Positions 25,046-34,594 of a DNA stretch of 64,000 bases are shown here, piece after piece (positions within the stretch are counted from its first letter, which is position 1; each line of letters opens with the position of its first letter). The position numbers and the translations under genes were made by a program. Origin of the DNA: Palleronia sp. THAF1 (GTDB lineage: Bacteria; Pseudomonadota; Alphaproteobacteria; Rhodobacterales; Rhodobacteraceae); the NCBI RefSeq assembly GCF_009363795.1, contig NZ_CP045420.1:167001-231000 (forward strand). Reading direction: 5' to 3'. The notes beneath the pieces are model-generated. The model did not search any database. It was given only the letters and a program-made list of their open reading frames with translations, and had not been told where the DNA came from.

Positions 25046-26569
25046 TCAGGTCTTGCCGAGGATGTCGGGGTGAACCTGGAAGTAGGGGCTGGGGCGGCCG
25101 CCTTGCGGACGAAGTGTCCGGTCCGATGTCCAGCGCAATGCGCCGGCACTTTCGAGACGCATGATCGCATCGTCGAGATCATCCTGCTTCGACAATCCCG
25201 CGACACCCGCGCGCATGAGCATCCGCCTGGTCGGACGGGATTCTCCGGTCTTGCGAATGTAGTCGAGCAGCGCCGCGGCACGGCGAAGCTCGGGGGGCTG
25301 CTCGGCAGCGAAGAGGGCGGTCCGTGCGTGTTTCATCAAATATTCACCAAATAATTTACCCGCGCGCTCGACATCTTCGATTTCGATCTGTGCCGGCTCT
25401 TCGGCTTCGTCGGTATGGGCCCAGTCCAGGTAACGAAGGGTCACCGCAAGGCGCACGATCGTGCCCGGCGCCTTGCCAAGGAAGCTGCCGATCGTCCCGC
25501 CCGACTTCTCTTCGCTGACCCGGGCGGCAAGGCGGCACTTCCCCAGAAGCTCCACCGCGGCATCGGAGAAACGGACATCACCGGGCCGATGCGGCCGCAT
25601 CGGATCGGGACACTCCAAGGACATGAGGCGTCGCAACAGCCGAAGAATGTTTTCGTCGTCCGGCGATGGGGCCTTGGTGTTCAGCTCGGCAGGAGATCCG
25701 ACGACGAAAAGAAACCGCGATGCGAGGCCGTCTGCCGCACTGCGCGTGATCAGCTTGGAAAGAATGGCCGGCTGGATCGCGCCGACGAGACCGATCGCAA
25801 GCCGTTCGATCTCGACGGCTTCACTGGATTTCTCACGCCTGTACGGGCTTGCGTCGAACCCGTTCAGGAGCATCCGGCGTATTCGATTCGCGTCCGAGCC
25901 GTTCGATGAAAGAAGGGAGGCGATTTCGTCCAAGTACAAGAGAACACCCCGCGGATTTCGCTGCAGGACGGCCTCGAGTCCAGCCGATGTTGCCTCTTCG
26001 ACGAGAAGCTGCGGCGAGACGGGTTCGGGACCGGCATCGGGCAACGCGCCTTCCGGCAGCCGAATGCCCCTCGCGGCGGCGACCTTCAGCTGCCTGTTCC
26101 GATCTTCGACCTCCGCGCTCGCCTCCCGCCACTCGGCGTGTCGTTCGCCATGGGATTCGCGAAGCTCGTTCTGAAGCTCGAGAACCCGATCCAGTACGCG
26201 TTTCATCGCTGGTGATTTGCCCGTCGAAGGGGGGCCTACCAGTACGGGCCACAGGAAAGTCGGGGCCGTCCATGTGCCGTTCGGACGCGCCTGTCGCGTG
26301 CTTCCGAGCAAGTAAGAGACTACGCTCAGCAGCGTCATCGCGATGTAATCGCGGGGCGTTCCGGTGCAGCCGGCACTCGAAGTGGTCCAAGTGCAAATAT
26401 CTTCCGGTAAGATATCCAAAGGGAATTCAGGCATGCCGTCGGAGGACAGCTCGATACCGGTCAGATCAAGGGGCCATTGGTCGGAAGGATTGTGATCTTT
26501 ATCTTCAGAAGATATCTTAGATTCATCCGAATCGAGGTGTTTGTAAGAGTCTTTGTCGGAGTGATTCAT
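25046..26569 (-). CDS. DUF3987-family ATPase (helicase/primase-like)
   Basis: 507 residues. After a charged N-terminus there is a P-loop GPPSTGKSPAM (around residues 112-122) and a Walker B-like VLLYLDEIASLL (around 215), with the conserved GFVGAIQP-type segment seen as GLVGAIQPAILSKL. DUF3987 proteins are replication-associated ATPases of mobile elements. The C-terminus carries a winged-helix-like part (RPTRRMLMRAGVAGLSKQDDLDDAI). It is followed by the MOBV gene; this pair is common on small integrative mobilisable elements. Confidence 0.85.
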   Translation of the reverse strand: MNHSDKDSYKHLDSDESKISSEDKDHNPSDQWPLDLTGIELSSDGMPEFPLDILPEDICTWTTSSAGCTGTPRDYIAMTLLSVVSYLLGSTRQARPNGTWTAPTFLWPVLVGPPSTGKSPAMKRVLDRVLELQNELRESHGERHAEWREASAEVEDRNRQLKVAAARGIRLPEGALPDAGPEPVSPQLLVEEATSAGLEAVLQRNPRGVLLYLDEIASLLSSNGSDANRIRRMLLNGFDASPYRREKSSEAVEIERLAIGLVGAIQPAILSKLITRSAADGLASRFLFVVGSPAELNTKAPSPDDENILRLLRRLMSLECPDPMRPHRPGDVRFSDAAVELLGKCRLAARVSEEKSGGTIGSFLGKAPGTIVRLAVTLRYLDWAHTDEAEEPAQIEIEDVERAGKLFGEYLMKHARTALFAAEQPPELRRAAALLDYIRKTGESRPTRRMLMRAGVAGLSKQDDLDDAIMRLESAGALRWTSDRTLRPQGGRPSPYFQVHPDILGKT

Positions 26570-27346
26570 TTTTCGACCATTGTAGTTGAGCTGTTATACT
26601 ACTTATCGCTTTACTCGCTATCTGGATAGGCCATGGCAGAGAATTGGCGCCGGTGAAGGATCGAAATTTGTGGATAACACTTCGGGCCCACTGATAGATC
26701 TTCTGATAACGAAAATAGACTGGAAAAAATATTTCCGGTAATTCTATTTCCGATCCGGCCTGCGTGGATTTCGAATTCCGGGTTTGATAGCTGGGGCTTA
26801 AGTCACGTGCCTTCGATCCATATTCATGAACCGATGCCATCCGTTTGCTTGTCTCTGTTATGCCAGCGCGTGGGGTGGAGCCGTCAGCGGCCGGAGCCGG
26901 GGTAGGGGCATCGAACGCAGGCTTCACGTGCCCGTACCGTCCGCTTTTGAGCCTCCGAGGTGACGCGATACCGAAATCGCTTCCATTCCAAATGGCTCGT
27001 GGGCGGGACATCGTCTGCCGGAACGCGGTCCACGGCACGCAGAACCTGTCATAATGCGAGTAGGGATAGCAGAGCTGGAAGCCAGCGCTTGCAAGGACGT
27101 CCGGCTGCGACGGAGCATAGGGGAAGTCGGATGACATGCCGCCGAGGGGCCCGTCATTCGACGACCATTGATCTTCCGCACTATCTCCTCAATCCACAGA
27201 AACTTCTTTCGCGAGCGTATTCCCGGACAACTCGGAGCGAGAGTCGGTGACGCTGATCCGCTATTCTGTCGCGGAATGCGGCCCCTCCGGCCTCTCTATC
27301 AAAATATCGCCTCGCTTGTTCGCGGAGGCGCAGGGAACCTATTGCT
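26570..27346. other. Stretch of 777 bases, no confident gene
   Basis: AT-rich relative to the rest, above all 26570-26780. On the minus strand a 204-codon frame is open (26523-27137) which would overlap the DUF3987 start by 47 nt; its product (MSSDFPYAPSQPDVLASAGF...) has no recognised family, and the codon pattern is weak after the first 110 residues. In related elements a small HTH or excisionase gene sits here, but I cannot identify one. It probably holds the DUF3987 promoter. Confidence 0.4.
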
Positions 27347-27655
27347 TTGCGGCAGACACCGAAGAATGTGACCGAAAGAGAAGGGCCTGATTGGGCGCTT
27401 CGTTCGGACGTGTTTGCTAGTCGGTCCGCTTCCCGAGGATTTTCACCTCTCAATCAAGATCCTTCTGTTCTCGAAGCCCGGATTCTTGGTGCTCTCGAAA
27501 TTCTTGCCCATAAGCTGCAGAGGAACCGCCTGGAGGTTGCGCCGATCTACGAGATGCTCGAGTTGGAACTAAACAAGGTACGAAACAGCCGTGATGTGAT
27601 CCACCGTGCGGAATTGTTTCTGCACCAGCGGCAGAAAGCGTCAACAGGTCGCTAA
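27347..27655 (+). CDS. Hypothetical protein next to integrase
   Basis: 102 residues if started at TTG 27347, or 95 from GTG 27368; no strong ribosome site decides it. The C-terminal half is an even amphipathic helix pattern (VLEARILGALEILAHKL, then APIYEMLELELNKV), which argues for a real protein. No family is recognised. It is convergent with the integrase (25 nt apart) and is the only plus-strand gene between the DUF3987 and integrase genes. It may be island regulatory or accessory. Confidence 0.45.
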   Translation: MRQTPKNVTEREGPDWALRSDVFASRSASRGFSPLNQDPSVLEARILGALEILAHKLQRNRLEVAPIYEMLELELNKVRNSRDVIHRAELFLHQRQKASTGR

Positions 27656-27680
27656 GTGGACTGAACATGACCGGGCGCTT

Positions 27681-28964
27681 TTAGAGAGCGATCGCCAAAA
27701 CCGCCGCGTGACGTACCGCGTCGCCGCCGCCCTCGCCGTAGCGCTCGGAATTCAAGGCGTGTCCGAAAAGATCCCGGCGGACCCGTTCGTCGATGCTCAT
27801 CTCAATCATCCGATCTTCAAAAGCGTGGCGAAGTGAGTACATGGTCGTGTTGGCCTTCTCCTTAAGGCCGTTCTCACGCAGAAATTTATTGACGACATCT
27901 GTTAGCTTGTCTTCACCCGCGTATCGGGGAAACACCCAATCCTCACTCCTGCGTCCGGACTCCTGTGCGACATACAGGGCATCCTGCGCAGCGAGGAGAC
28001 TCACGCCAGCCAGAGGTACCGAGCGTTCGGAATTCTGGTTCTTGAGCGTCCGACCATCCGGAATGATGTCCATCAGAGGTACCGGTCCGTCAAAGTGCAG
28101 GTGCTTTAGCTTGATCCCAGCGATCTCGGACGGCCTGGCTCCGGTGTTCACCATGATCCGAACGATGTCGCGAGCTTCCTGACCCAGGCCATCCAGAGCG
28201 CCATGGGCCAATAGCTTGTCCTGAATCCATGCCCGCGAAAAAGTACCGCGCTTCTTCTTTCTTCCTTCTCTCATCGTAAGGTCCGCAAAGGGTAAAGACA
28301 GCCCGAGCTCCATGTGCCGGTTGATGCCGCGTATCATGCTGATGAAGTAGGTCAGGTTCTTGTTGGCCGTGGCCGCCGTGATCGTTCCGGCGATGACCTG
28401 TTCCACGAGCCGGGCGCGGTAGGACAGCATGTCGGCCCGACCGATCTTCTCGATCGGCTTGTCACCTACGACGCCTACGAAATCGGCGATCACTTTGCTT
28501 CGCGGATTACGGAAGCGACGCAGCTGGTCGCGTGACTTGCCGTGTACCGCTTCCGGGAAGCATTCGAGATATTTCTCGAGGCAATCGGATACGAGGATTG
28601 AGGCGGGCGGTACGAGCCCAAGAACCGCATCCTCAACGTCTGGATCGACCGAAGCTTCGACCCGGTCAAGGATGTCTGTCAATGGAAGACCCGGTATGTC
28701 CTGCACCGGAACGTAATCGAACCCCATACGCTGTGCAGTCTGCATTGCGTGACGAAAACGCTGATCCGCCGACAGCGTATCTCCCGCCAGCTTGTACTCC
28801 CAACTCTGGAGAAGGCTATTCCACGTTTCCTCGGCTTTCCGTGCGGCCGCGGTCAGGGACGACGTCCTAAGACTAAGATCTATGACCCTGCGGGTCTCGA
28901 CCGCCTCGAAGCGCTTTGGAACCCGTTTGCTCAGGTGGTACACGTTACCGCGTTTCTTTAGCAT
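27681..28964 (-). CDS. Tyrosine recombinase/integrase of the island
   Basis: 427 residues from ATG 28964, behind a strong GGAGGCGTGGGGG. A core-binding domain (residues 130-225) is followed by a catalytic domain with Arg in NTGARPSEI, the R-H pair in YSLRHAFEDRM, His in LFGHALNSERYG and the nucleophilic Tyr just after it. DUF6538-like N-terminus (KKRGNVYHLSKRVPKRF). It lies 147 nt inside the 3' end of tRNA-Ser(GCU), the normal place for an island integrase. A longer frame upstream to 29063 is not needed. Confidence 0.93.
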   Translation of the reverse strand: MLKKRGNVYHLSKRVPKRFEAVETRRVIDLSLRTSSLTAAARKAEETWNSLLQSWEYKLAGDTLSADQRFRHAMQTAQRMGFDYVPVQDIPGLPLTDILDRVEASVDPDVEDAVLGLVPPASILVSDCLEKYLECFPEAVHGKSRDQLRRFRNPRSKVIADFVGVVGDKPIEKIGRADMLSYRARLVEQVIAGTITAATANKNLTYFISMIRGINRHMELGLSLPFADLTMREGRKKKRGTFSRAWIQDKLLAHGALDGLGQEARDIVRIMVNTGARPSEIAGIKLKHLHFDGPVPLMDIIPDGRTLKNQNSERSVPLAGVSLLAAQDALYVAQESGRRSEDWVFPRYAGEDKLTDVVNKFLRENGLKEKANTTMYSLRHAFEDRMIEMSIDERVRRDLFGHALNSERYGEGGGDAVRHAAVLAIAL

Positions 28965-29110
28965 CCCCCACGCCTCCTGTAGGCAGAATGTAGGCAGTTT
29001 GTAGGGGTAATGCAGGAAGATCCGATGCCTCTTCCGCCGCGCAGCAACCCTGAAAGCAGCCAATATCGTGTCTTCACAGGGATATAGGTGCAGGGTGGCC
29101 GGTTGGGTAG

Positions 29111-29200
29111 TGGCGGAGACGAAGGGATTCGAACCCTCGAGACGGTTTCCCGCCTACTCCCTTAGCAGGGGAGCGCCTTCGACCACTCGGCCACGTCTCC
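29111..29200 (-). tRNA. tRNA-Ser (anticodon GCU)
   Basis: 90 nt on the minus strand. Acceptor GGAGACG pairs with CGTCTCC, followed by G and an encoded CCA. The anticodon loop CTGCTAA gives GCU. A long variable arm (GGCGGGAAACCGTCT region) and TTCGAAT T-loop identify a class II serine tRNA. Its 3' end is the attachment site of the island. Confidence 0.97.
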
Positions 29201-29323
29201 GCGGGTGGGTCTATCGGCGTGTGGCGCGAGTGACAAGACGGAACTGACGCACGTGTTCGGGGTGGCACGGGGCGTGTCGTGCGGGCTAGGCTTGGGCTGG
29301 TTCGCAACTATGGGAAAAGTGCC

Positions 29324-30427
29324 ATGAAGATCGACGGAGTGCCCTATCGTTCGCTTTGGTGGGACGCCGACGAGGGCGCGCTGCAGATCATCGACCAGCG
29401 CTGGTTGCCCCATGAGTTGCGCATTCAGCAGGTCGATACGCTGGACGACTACGCCGACGCCATCGTCGAGATGCGGGTAAGGGGCGCTCCGCTGATCGGA
29501 GCGACGGCGGCCTACGGCATGGCGCTGGCGATGGCGCAGGATCCGTCGGATGCGAATCTCGATGCAGCGTGGGAGCGCCTCCACGAAACGCGCCCCACGG
29601 CGATCAACCTGCGCTGGGCGCTGGATCGGTGCCGGACGGCGCTGCGCGGGACGCCTGTGGCCGACCGCGTCGATGCCGCGCTGCGCCTTGCGCATGAAAT
29701 CGCGGATGAGGATGTCGAGATCAACCGCGCTATCGGCACCCATGGCCTGCAGATCATCCGCGACATCGCGGCGGCGAAGCCCGCAGGCCAGCCGGTCAAC
29801 ATCCTGACCCACTGCAACGCGGGCTGGATCGCAACCGTCGATTTCGGCACCGCCACCAGTCCGATGTACCAAGCGCATGACGCTGGTATCCCGATCCACG
29901 TCTGGGTGGATGAAACGCGGCCGCGTAATCAAGGCGCGCTGACCTCTTGGGAGCTTGGCAGCCACGGCATCCCGCATACCTACGTGACCGATAACGCAGG
30001 CGGGCATCTGATGCAGAAGGGGATGGTCGATCTGGTGATCACTGGCACCGACCGGACCACGCGGCGCGGCGATGTATGCAACAAGATCGGCACGTATCTC
30101 AAGGCGCTGGCGGCGCGTGACAATGGCGTGCCATTCTACGTGGCATTGCCCTCGCCGACCATCGACTGGACGGTAGATGATGGTGTCGCCGAGATCCCTA
30201 TCGAAGAGCGGCGCGCGGACGAGGTGTCGCACATCATGGGTGTTCTGACAGATGGCAGCGTGGGGCAGGTGCGGGTGACACCGGATGGGACGCCCGCAGG
30301 CAATCCGGCCTTTGACGTGACACCCAATCGGCTGGTGACGGGGCTGATCACCGAACGAGGCGTATGCGACGCGACACCAGAGGGACTTGCCGGGCTTTTC
30401 CCGGATATGGCGCAAGCGGCGGAATAG
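29324..30427 (+). CDS. mtnA: S-methyl-5-thioribose-1-phosphate isomerase
   Basis: 367 residues. It converts methylthioribose-1-phosphate to methylthioribulose-1-phosphate in methionine salvage. The eIF2B-like fold is shown by [16 protein letters not shown] near the N-terminus, the catalytic Cys in [14 protein letters not shown], and the Asp region [13 protein letters not shown] followed by [13 protein letters not shown] 29324 is preferred over an open extension to 29279 because family members begin MKIDG. It is the first chromosomal gene after the tRNA and is followed 40 nt later by a hydroxyacid dehydrogenase. Confidence 0.92.
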   Translation: MKIDGVPYRSLWWDADEGALQIIDQRWLPHELRIQQVDTLDDYADAIVEMRVRGAPLIGATAAYGMALAMAQDPSDANLDAAWERLHETRPTAINLRWALDRCRTALRGTPVADRVDAALRLAHEIADEDVEINRAIGTHGLQIIRDIAAAKPAGQPVNILTHCNAGWIATVDFGTATSPMYQAHDAGIPIHVWVDETRPRNQGALTSWELGSHGIPHTYVTDNAGGHLMQKGMVDLVITGTDRTTRRGDVCNKIGTYLKALAARDNGVPFYVALPSPTIDWTVDDGVAEIPIEERRADEVSHIMGVLTDGSVGQVRVTPDGTPAGNPAFDVTPNRLVTGLITERGVCDATPEGLAGLFPDMAQAAE

Positions 30428-30467
30428 GCCGCGGTCGCAAGTCAGGAACGAAACAGCGGGGGACATC

Positions 30468-31391
30468 ATGCCTGATATCATTTCCATCGGGGCCTATCCG
30501 AAGGTCGACCGCGCGGCCTTGGCGGGCATGGGCGCCGTGCCGTTCGCGACGCTGGAGGAGGCGCTTGCCATGGATGACCGGGACAGCGTGCGGGCGATTG
30601 CCTGCATTGCCGTTCGCCTCGACGCCGCCACGATGGACGCGTTTCCGAACCTTGGCATCATCGCGAATTGCATGGTGGGCTACGATTCCATCGACGTGAA
30701 GGCGGCCCGCGAACGGGGCATTGCGGTGACCAACACGCCAGACGTGCTGAACGACGATGTGGCCGATCTGGCCGTTGCTCTGCTGTTCGCGCAGGCGCGG
30801 GGCATGGTGCAGGCGGACGCGCATGTGCGGACCGGGGCCTGGGCGACCGAGTTCTTCCCGCTGAACCGGAAAGTCTCTGGCGGCACGGTCGGTATCCTTG
30901 GTCTGGGCCGGATCGGGCAAGAGATCGCGGACCGTCTGGCGGCCTTCAAGATGGATATCCATTACTGGTCCCGCTCGGAAAAAGAGACGCCCGGCTGGAC
31001 CTACCACGCCGATCCGGTCTCGCTCGCCCATGCCGTCGATTTCCTGATCGTCGCCTGCGTCGGTGGGCCGGAGACACGCGATATCGTTTCATCCGAGGTG
31101 ATAGAGGCGTTGGGCAAGGACGGGGTGATCGTCAACATCTCTCGCGGCTCGACCATCGATGAGGCGGCGCTGCTGGATGCCTTGGAAAACGGGCGGCTGG
31201 CCGGGGCGGGCCTTGATGTGTTTGAGAACGAGCCGGCCCCCAATCCGCGATTTACCAAGCTGGATAACGTCGTGCTGCAACCGCACCAAGCGTCCGCCAC
31301 CCACGCCACGCGCGCCGCCATGGGGCAGCTTCAGCGCGACAACATTGCAGCATTTCTGAAAGGGGAGCCGCTGCTGACGCAGGTGAACTGA
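30468..31391 (+). CDS. D-2-hydroxyacid dehydrogenase
   Basis: 307 residues. The NAD-binding motif is GILGLGRIGQEIADRL (around residues 143-158). Catalytic residues are present: Arg in SRGSTIDEAAL, Glu in ENEPAPNP and His in VLQPHQASATH. It is of the glyoxylate/hydroxypyruvate or phosphoglycerate-dehydrogenase-like class; the substrate cannot be told. Ribosome site GGGGGAC precedes ATG 30468. It follows mtnA and may be co-transcribed. Confidence 0.9.
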   Translation: MPDIISIGAYPKVDRAALAGMGAVPFATLEEALAMDDRDSVRAIACIAVRLDAATMDAFPNLGIIANCMVGYDSIDVKAARERGIAVTNTPDVLNDDVADLAVALLFAQARGMVQADAHVRTGAWATEFFPLNRKVSGGTVGILGLGRIGQEIADRLAAFKMDIHYWSRSEKETPGWTYHADPVSLAHAVDFLIVACVGGPETRDIVSSEVIEALGKDGVIVNISRGSTIDEAALLDALENGRLAGAGLDVFENEPAPNPRFTKLDNVVLQPHQASATHATRAAMGQLQRDNIAAFLKGEPLLTQVN

Positions 31392-31394
31392 CGG

Positions 31395-31877
31395 CTATTT
31401 CTTTCCAGCGATCGGGAAGGTCAGATCGTCCATGTCGGCTACCGTCCACGGCAGGCCCGCGCTGCGGAAGATACGCTTTCCAAGACGCGGGTAGTCACCA
31501 ACGTCATGCGCCGCACGCTCTCCGATCACCAGCGCGCGGAACGGCTCTGTTCCGGTGTTCTCGATATGATGCGCGGCGCCGCCTTTCGGATGTCCGATGA
31601 CGTCGCCGGGACCGATAGGTATCTGCGCATCACCGATCACCATCGTCGCGGTGCCGGACAGGACATAGACGCACTCGTCTTCGTGGTAGTGCACGTGATG
31701 CTCGGTCGTCAGATCACCGGGTGACACTTCGATCAAATGCACGCCGATGCCGCTCAGGCCGGTCGCGTCACCGAGCGATTTATTCACCCGCCGCGCGCGG
31801 TCGTTCGGAGAATGGGTTTTGGCTGTGCCTTCCATCGCGGCGATGGCATCGGCGGTCAGCACATGGATGTCTTTCAT
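31395..31877 (-). CDS. Cupin-domain protein
   Basis: 160 residues. One cupin barrel: metal-binding motif 1 HHVHYHEDECVYVLSG and motif 2 GHPKGGAAHHIENTG. Small cupins of this layout are often annotated without a known substrate. ATG 31877 is chosen over 31883 because GGAGGG stands 6 nt before it. It is convergent with the dehydrogenase gene (3-nt gap) and divergent from the thiamine operon. Confidence 0.85.
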   Translation of the reverse strand: MKDIHVLTADAIAAMEGTAKTHSPNDRARRVNKSLGDATGLSGIGVHLIEVSPGDLTTEHHVHYHEDECVYVLSGTATMVIGDAQIPIGPGDVIGHPKGGAAHHIENTGTEPFRALVIGERAAHDVGDYPRLGKRIFRSAGLPWTVADMDDLTFPIAGKK

Positions 31878-31954
31878 CTTCATCCCTCCTTTTTTTGCGT
31901 CGCTTCGCTTCTACCGCGAACCGCTTGCCCTGACATCCTGAACGGCTTACCTCT

Positions 31955-32042
31955 CGCATCACCTCGGGGCGCCCAAGCTGGGCTGAGACGCGTGATGCGG
32001 ACCCGTTGAACCTGAACCGGTTAGAACCGGCGGAGGGAAGGT
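31955..32042 (+). promoter_or_regulatory. TPP riboswitch (THI element)
   Basis: The conserved parts are all visible: TCGGGGCGCCC, CTGAGA, the sequence GATGCGGACCCGTTGAACCTG, and GGTTAGAACCGGCGGAGGGA. It is directly upstream of thiB (46 nt). The riboswitch represses thiamine uptake when thiamine pyrophosphate is plentiful. GGAGGGA overlaps the last stem. Confidence 0.95.
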
Positions 32043-32087
32043 ACATGGCCCAAGCGCCGCCTTTCCCACCCCGAATTGGAGAATGCG

Positions 32088-33068
32088 ATGCGCTACTACG
32101 CCCCCCTCGCCCTTTTGCTCGCCGCGCCCGTCGCGGCACAGGACCGCCCCGTGCTGGAGGTCTACACCTACGACAGTTTCGTCACCGAATGGGGCCCCGG
32201 TCCGGCCATCGAAGAGGCGTTCGAGGCGACCTGCGCCTGCGATCTGCGCTTTACCGCTGCGGGTGACGGCGCGGCGCTGCTGTCACGGCTGAAGCTGGAA
32301 GGCGCGCGGACGGATGCGGACGTGGTCGTCGGGCTGGATTCGAACCTGATGCAAGAGGCGGGCGAGACCGGCCTGTTCGGCGCATCCGGTTTGGCGGATG
32401 TAAACTGGGATCTGCCGATCGCGTGGGAGGATGACACCTTCGTGCCGTTCGACTGGGGCTACTTCGCCTTCGTCCACCGCGCTGATTTCGATGCGCCGAC
32501 GGATTTCCGGGCACTTGCCGAAAGCGACACGTCCATTCTGATCCAGGACCCACGCTCGTCCACGCCGGGACTTGGTTTGCTGCTATGGGTCAAGACGGCC
32601 TACGGCGAAGAGGCAGAGGCGATCTGGGACGGGCTGGCGGACAATATCGTGACGGTTACGCCCGGATGGTCTGAGGCCTACAACCTGTTCCTTGAAGGCG
32701 AGGCGGACATGGTGCTGAGCTACACGACCTCGCCCGCCTACCATCTGATCGCAGAGGAAGACGAGGGCTTCACGGCGGCTGCGTTCGATGAGGGCCACTA
32801 TTTGCAGGTCGAGGTCGCGGCGGCGGTCGCGTCATCGGACCAGACGGAACTGGCGCAGGATTTTCTTGCGTTCCTCAGCAGCGGTGAAGCGCAGAGCATC
32901 TTGCCCACAACCAACTGGATGTATCCCGCGAAGACACCCGAAGGCGGGCTGCCCGCTGGTTTTGACACGCTGATCGCCCCTGAAGTCGCACTACTGGTGC
33001 CCGCGTCCGAAACGCCCGAGACGACCGACGCCGCATTGGCAGAATGGCTGACCGCGCTGGGCCGCTGA
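32088..33068 (+). CDS. thiB: Thiamine ABC transporter, periplasmic binding protein
   Basis: 326 residues. The signal peptide (MRYYAPLALLLAAPVAAQ) precedes a type 2 periplasmic binding fold with VLEVYTYDSFVTEWGPGP, a family start. It binds thiamine, TMP or TPP and hands it to ThiP. ATG 32088 follows GGAGAATGCG; an in-frame ATG at 32076 is less well placed. It is the first gene of thiBPQ behind a TPP riboswitch, which supports thiamine as the substrate. Confidence 0.95.
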   Translation: MRYYAPLALLLAAPVAAQDRPVLEVYTYDSFVTEWGPGPAIEEAFEATCACDLRFTAAGDGAALLSRLKLEGARTDADVVVGLDSNLMQEAGETGLFGASGLADVNWDLPIAWEDDTFVPFDWGYFAFVHRADFDAPTDFRALAESDTSILIQDPRSSTPGLGLLLWVKTAYGEEAEAIWDGLADNIVTVTPGWSEAYNLFLEGEADMVLSYTTSPAYHLIAEEDEGFTAAAFDEGHYLQVEVAAAVASSDQTELAQDFLAFLSSGEAQSILPTTNWMYPAKTPEGGLPAGFDTLIAPEVALLVPASETPETTDAALAEWLTALGR

Positions 33069-34594
33069 CGCTTGCGGGGCTGACCGCCGGGGCGCTTGTC
33101 GTTGCCTTGGTGGTCGGCTCTCTGGCGGCGGTGGCTTGGCGCGCGGGCGACGGTGCGCTGGGGCCGGGCGACTGGGGCGCGGTGCGCTTCACGCTGTGGC
33201 AGGCGGCGCTTTCAGCGGGTCTTTCGATCATCTTGGCGGTGCCGGTGGCCCGCGCGCTGGCCCGTCGTCGGTTTCCGGGGCGCGCGGCGGTGGTCACGCT
33301 GCTGGGCGCGCCGTTCATCCTGCCGGTGATCGTTGCGATCCTTGGCCTGCTGATGGTCTTCGGACGCGCAGGCTGGATCAATGATGCAGGCGGTGCGCTG
33401 GGCTTGCCGCCGGTGTCGATCTACGGCGCACACGGGGTGATCCTGGCCCATGTGTTCTTCAACCTGCCACTGGCGGTGCGCCTGATCCTGCAAGGCTGGC
33501 AAGAGGTGCCCGCCGAAAGTTTTCGCCTGGCCGCGAACCTTGGCTTCGGGGCGCGCGACATGTTTCGGGTGATCGAATGGCCGATGCTGCGCGCCGTACT
33601 ACCGGGCGCCGCACTGGTGATTTCCCTGATCTGCACCTCCAGCTTTGCTGTCGCTCTGGTCCTTGGCGGAGGGCCGCGCGCGACGACAATCGAACTGGCG
33701 ATCTACCAGGCATTTCGCTTCGATTTCGACCTTGGCCGCGCCGCACTGTTGGCCGGGCTGCAACTGGGCGTAACGGTCGGGGCCGGATTGCTGGCCCTGC
33801 GTCTTTCGGTGCCACAGGCGATGGGCGCCGGGCGGGGCAGGGTGGTGGCGCGTTGGGACGGTGGGCGCGGGTGGTTGGACGGCGCGATCATTGCGGCGGC
33901 GATCCTGTTTCTGGCTTTGCCGCTGTTGGCGCTGACCGTGCGCGGACTGCCGGAGTTGCTGTCCTTGCCCGCGTCGGTTTGGAGCGCTGCGGGCCGCTCG
34001 ATCTGGGTTGCGGCGCTGTCAGCGGTTCTGTGCCTTGCCTTGTCGTTGGCGATTGCCGTGGCGGCGCAACGCTTGGCGGGGCGGCGCGCGCGCGGGTTGG
34101 AGCTGGCCGGGATGTTGGGGCTGGCGGCGTCTCCGCTGGTGCTGGGCACGGGGCTGTTCATCCTGATCAATCCGTGGATCAGGCCCGACAGGGTGGCGCT
34201 GGTAATGACCGCTTTGATCAATGCCGTCGCGGCGATGCCATTCGCATTGCGCGCGCTAGTTCCCGCCGTAGCCCGGATCGAGGCGGATTACGGCAGGCTT
34301 GCCGACTCGCTGGGGCTGACGGGTTGGGCGCGGTTGCGACGGCTACTGTTGCCACGCCTGCGCCGACCATTGGGTTTCGCGGGCGGACTGGCGGCGGCGC
34401 TTTCGATGGGTGACCTTGGGGTCATCGCGCTGTTCGCCTCGGCGGATACGGCGACTTTGCCGTTACAGCTGTACAGGTTGATGGGGGCGTATCGGATGGA
34501 CGCGGCAGCCGGGGCGGCGCTTTTGTTGTTGGCGCTAAGCCTCGCGGCCTTCTGGCTGCTGGACCGCGGAGGGCGAATGGATGCTGACGCTTGA
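33044..34594 (+). CDS. thiP: Thiamine ABC transporter, permease
   Basis: 516 residues with about twelve membrane helices in two halves, each with an EAA-type loop (the first around ESFRLAANLGFGARDMF, the second around ADYGRLADSLGLTGWARL). The start ATG 33044 overlaps thiB by 25 nt. It forms the membrane channel of the thiamine importer. Very GC-rich. Confidence 0.94.
   Translation: MADRAGPLTLAGLTAGALVVALVVGSLAAVAWRAGDGALGPGDWGAVRFTLWQAALSAGLSIILAVPVARALARRRFPGRAAVVTLLGAPFILPVIVAILGLLMVFGRAGWINDAGGALGLPPVSIYGAHGVILAHVFFNLPLAVRLILQGWQEVPAESFRLAANLGFGARDMFRVIEWPMLRAVLPGAALVISLICTSSFAVALVLGGGPRATTIELAIYQAFRFDFDLGRAALLAGLQLGVTVGAGLLALRLSVPQAMGAGRGRVVARWDGGRGWLDGAIIAAAILFLALPLLALTVRGLPELLSLPASVWSAAGRSIWVAALSAVLCLALSLAIAVAAQRLAGRRARGLELAGMLGLAASPLVLGTGLFILINPWIRPDRVALVMTALINAVAAMPFALRALVPAVARIEADYGRLADSLGLTGWARLRRLLLPRLRRPLGFAGGLAAALSMGDLGVIALFASADTATLPLQLYRLMGAYRMDAAAGAALLLLALSLAAFWLLDRGGRMDADA

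Larger units (their letters stand above)
1..29113. mobile_element. Metal-resistance genomic island (right part)
   Basis: The stretch from the left window edge to the 3' end of tRNA-Ser(GCU) is read as one integrated island. It has a tyrosine integrase just inside the tRNA boundary, a MOBV relaxase, a DUF3987 replication-type protein, IS elements and a dense set of copper and Zn/Cd/Pb resistance genes. Beyond the tRNA the content changes at once to housekeeping genes. The left end and the second attachment site are not in the window, so the extent is inferred. The copper part and the integrase part could also come from separate insertions. Confidence 0.65.
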
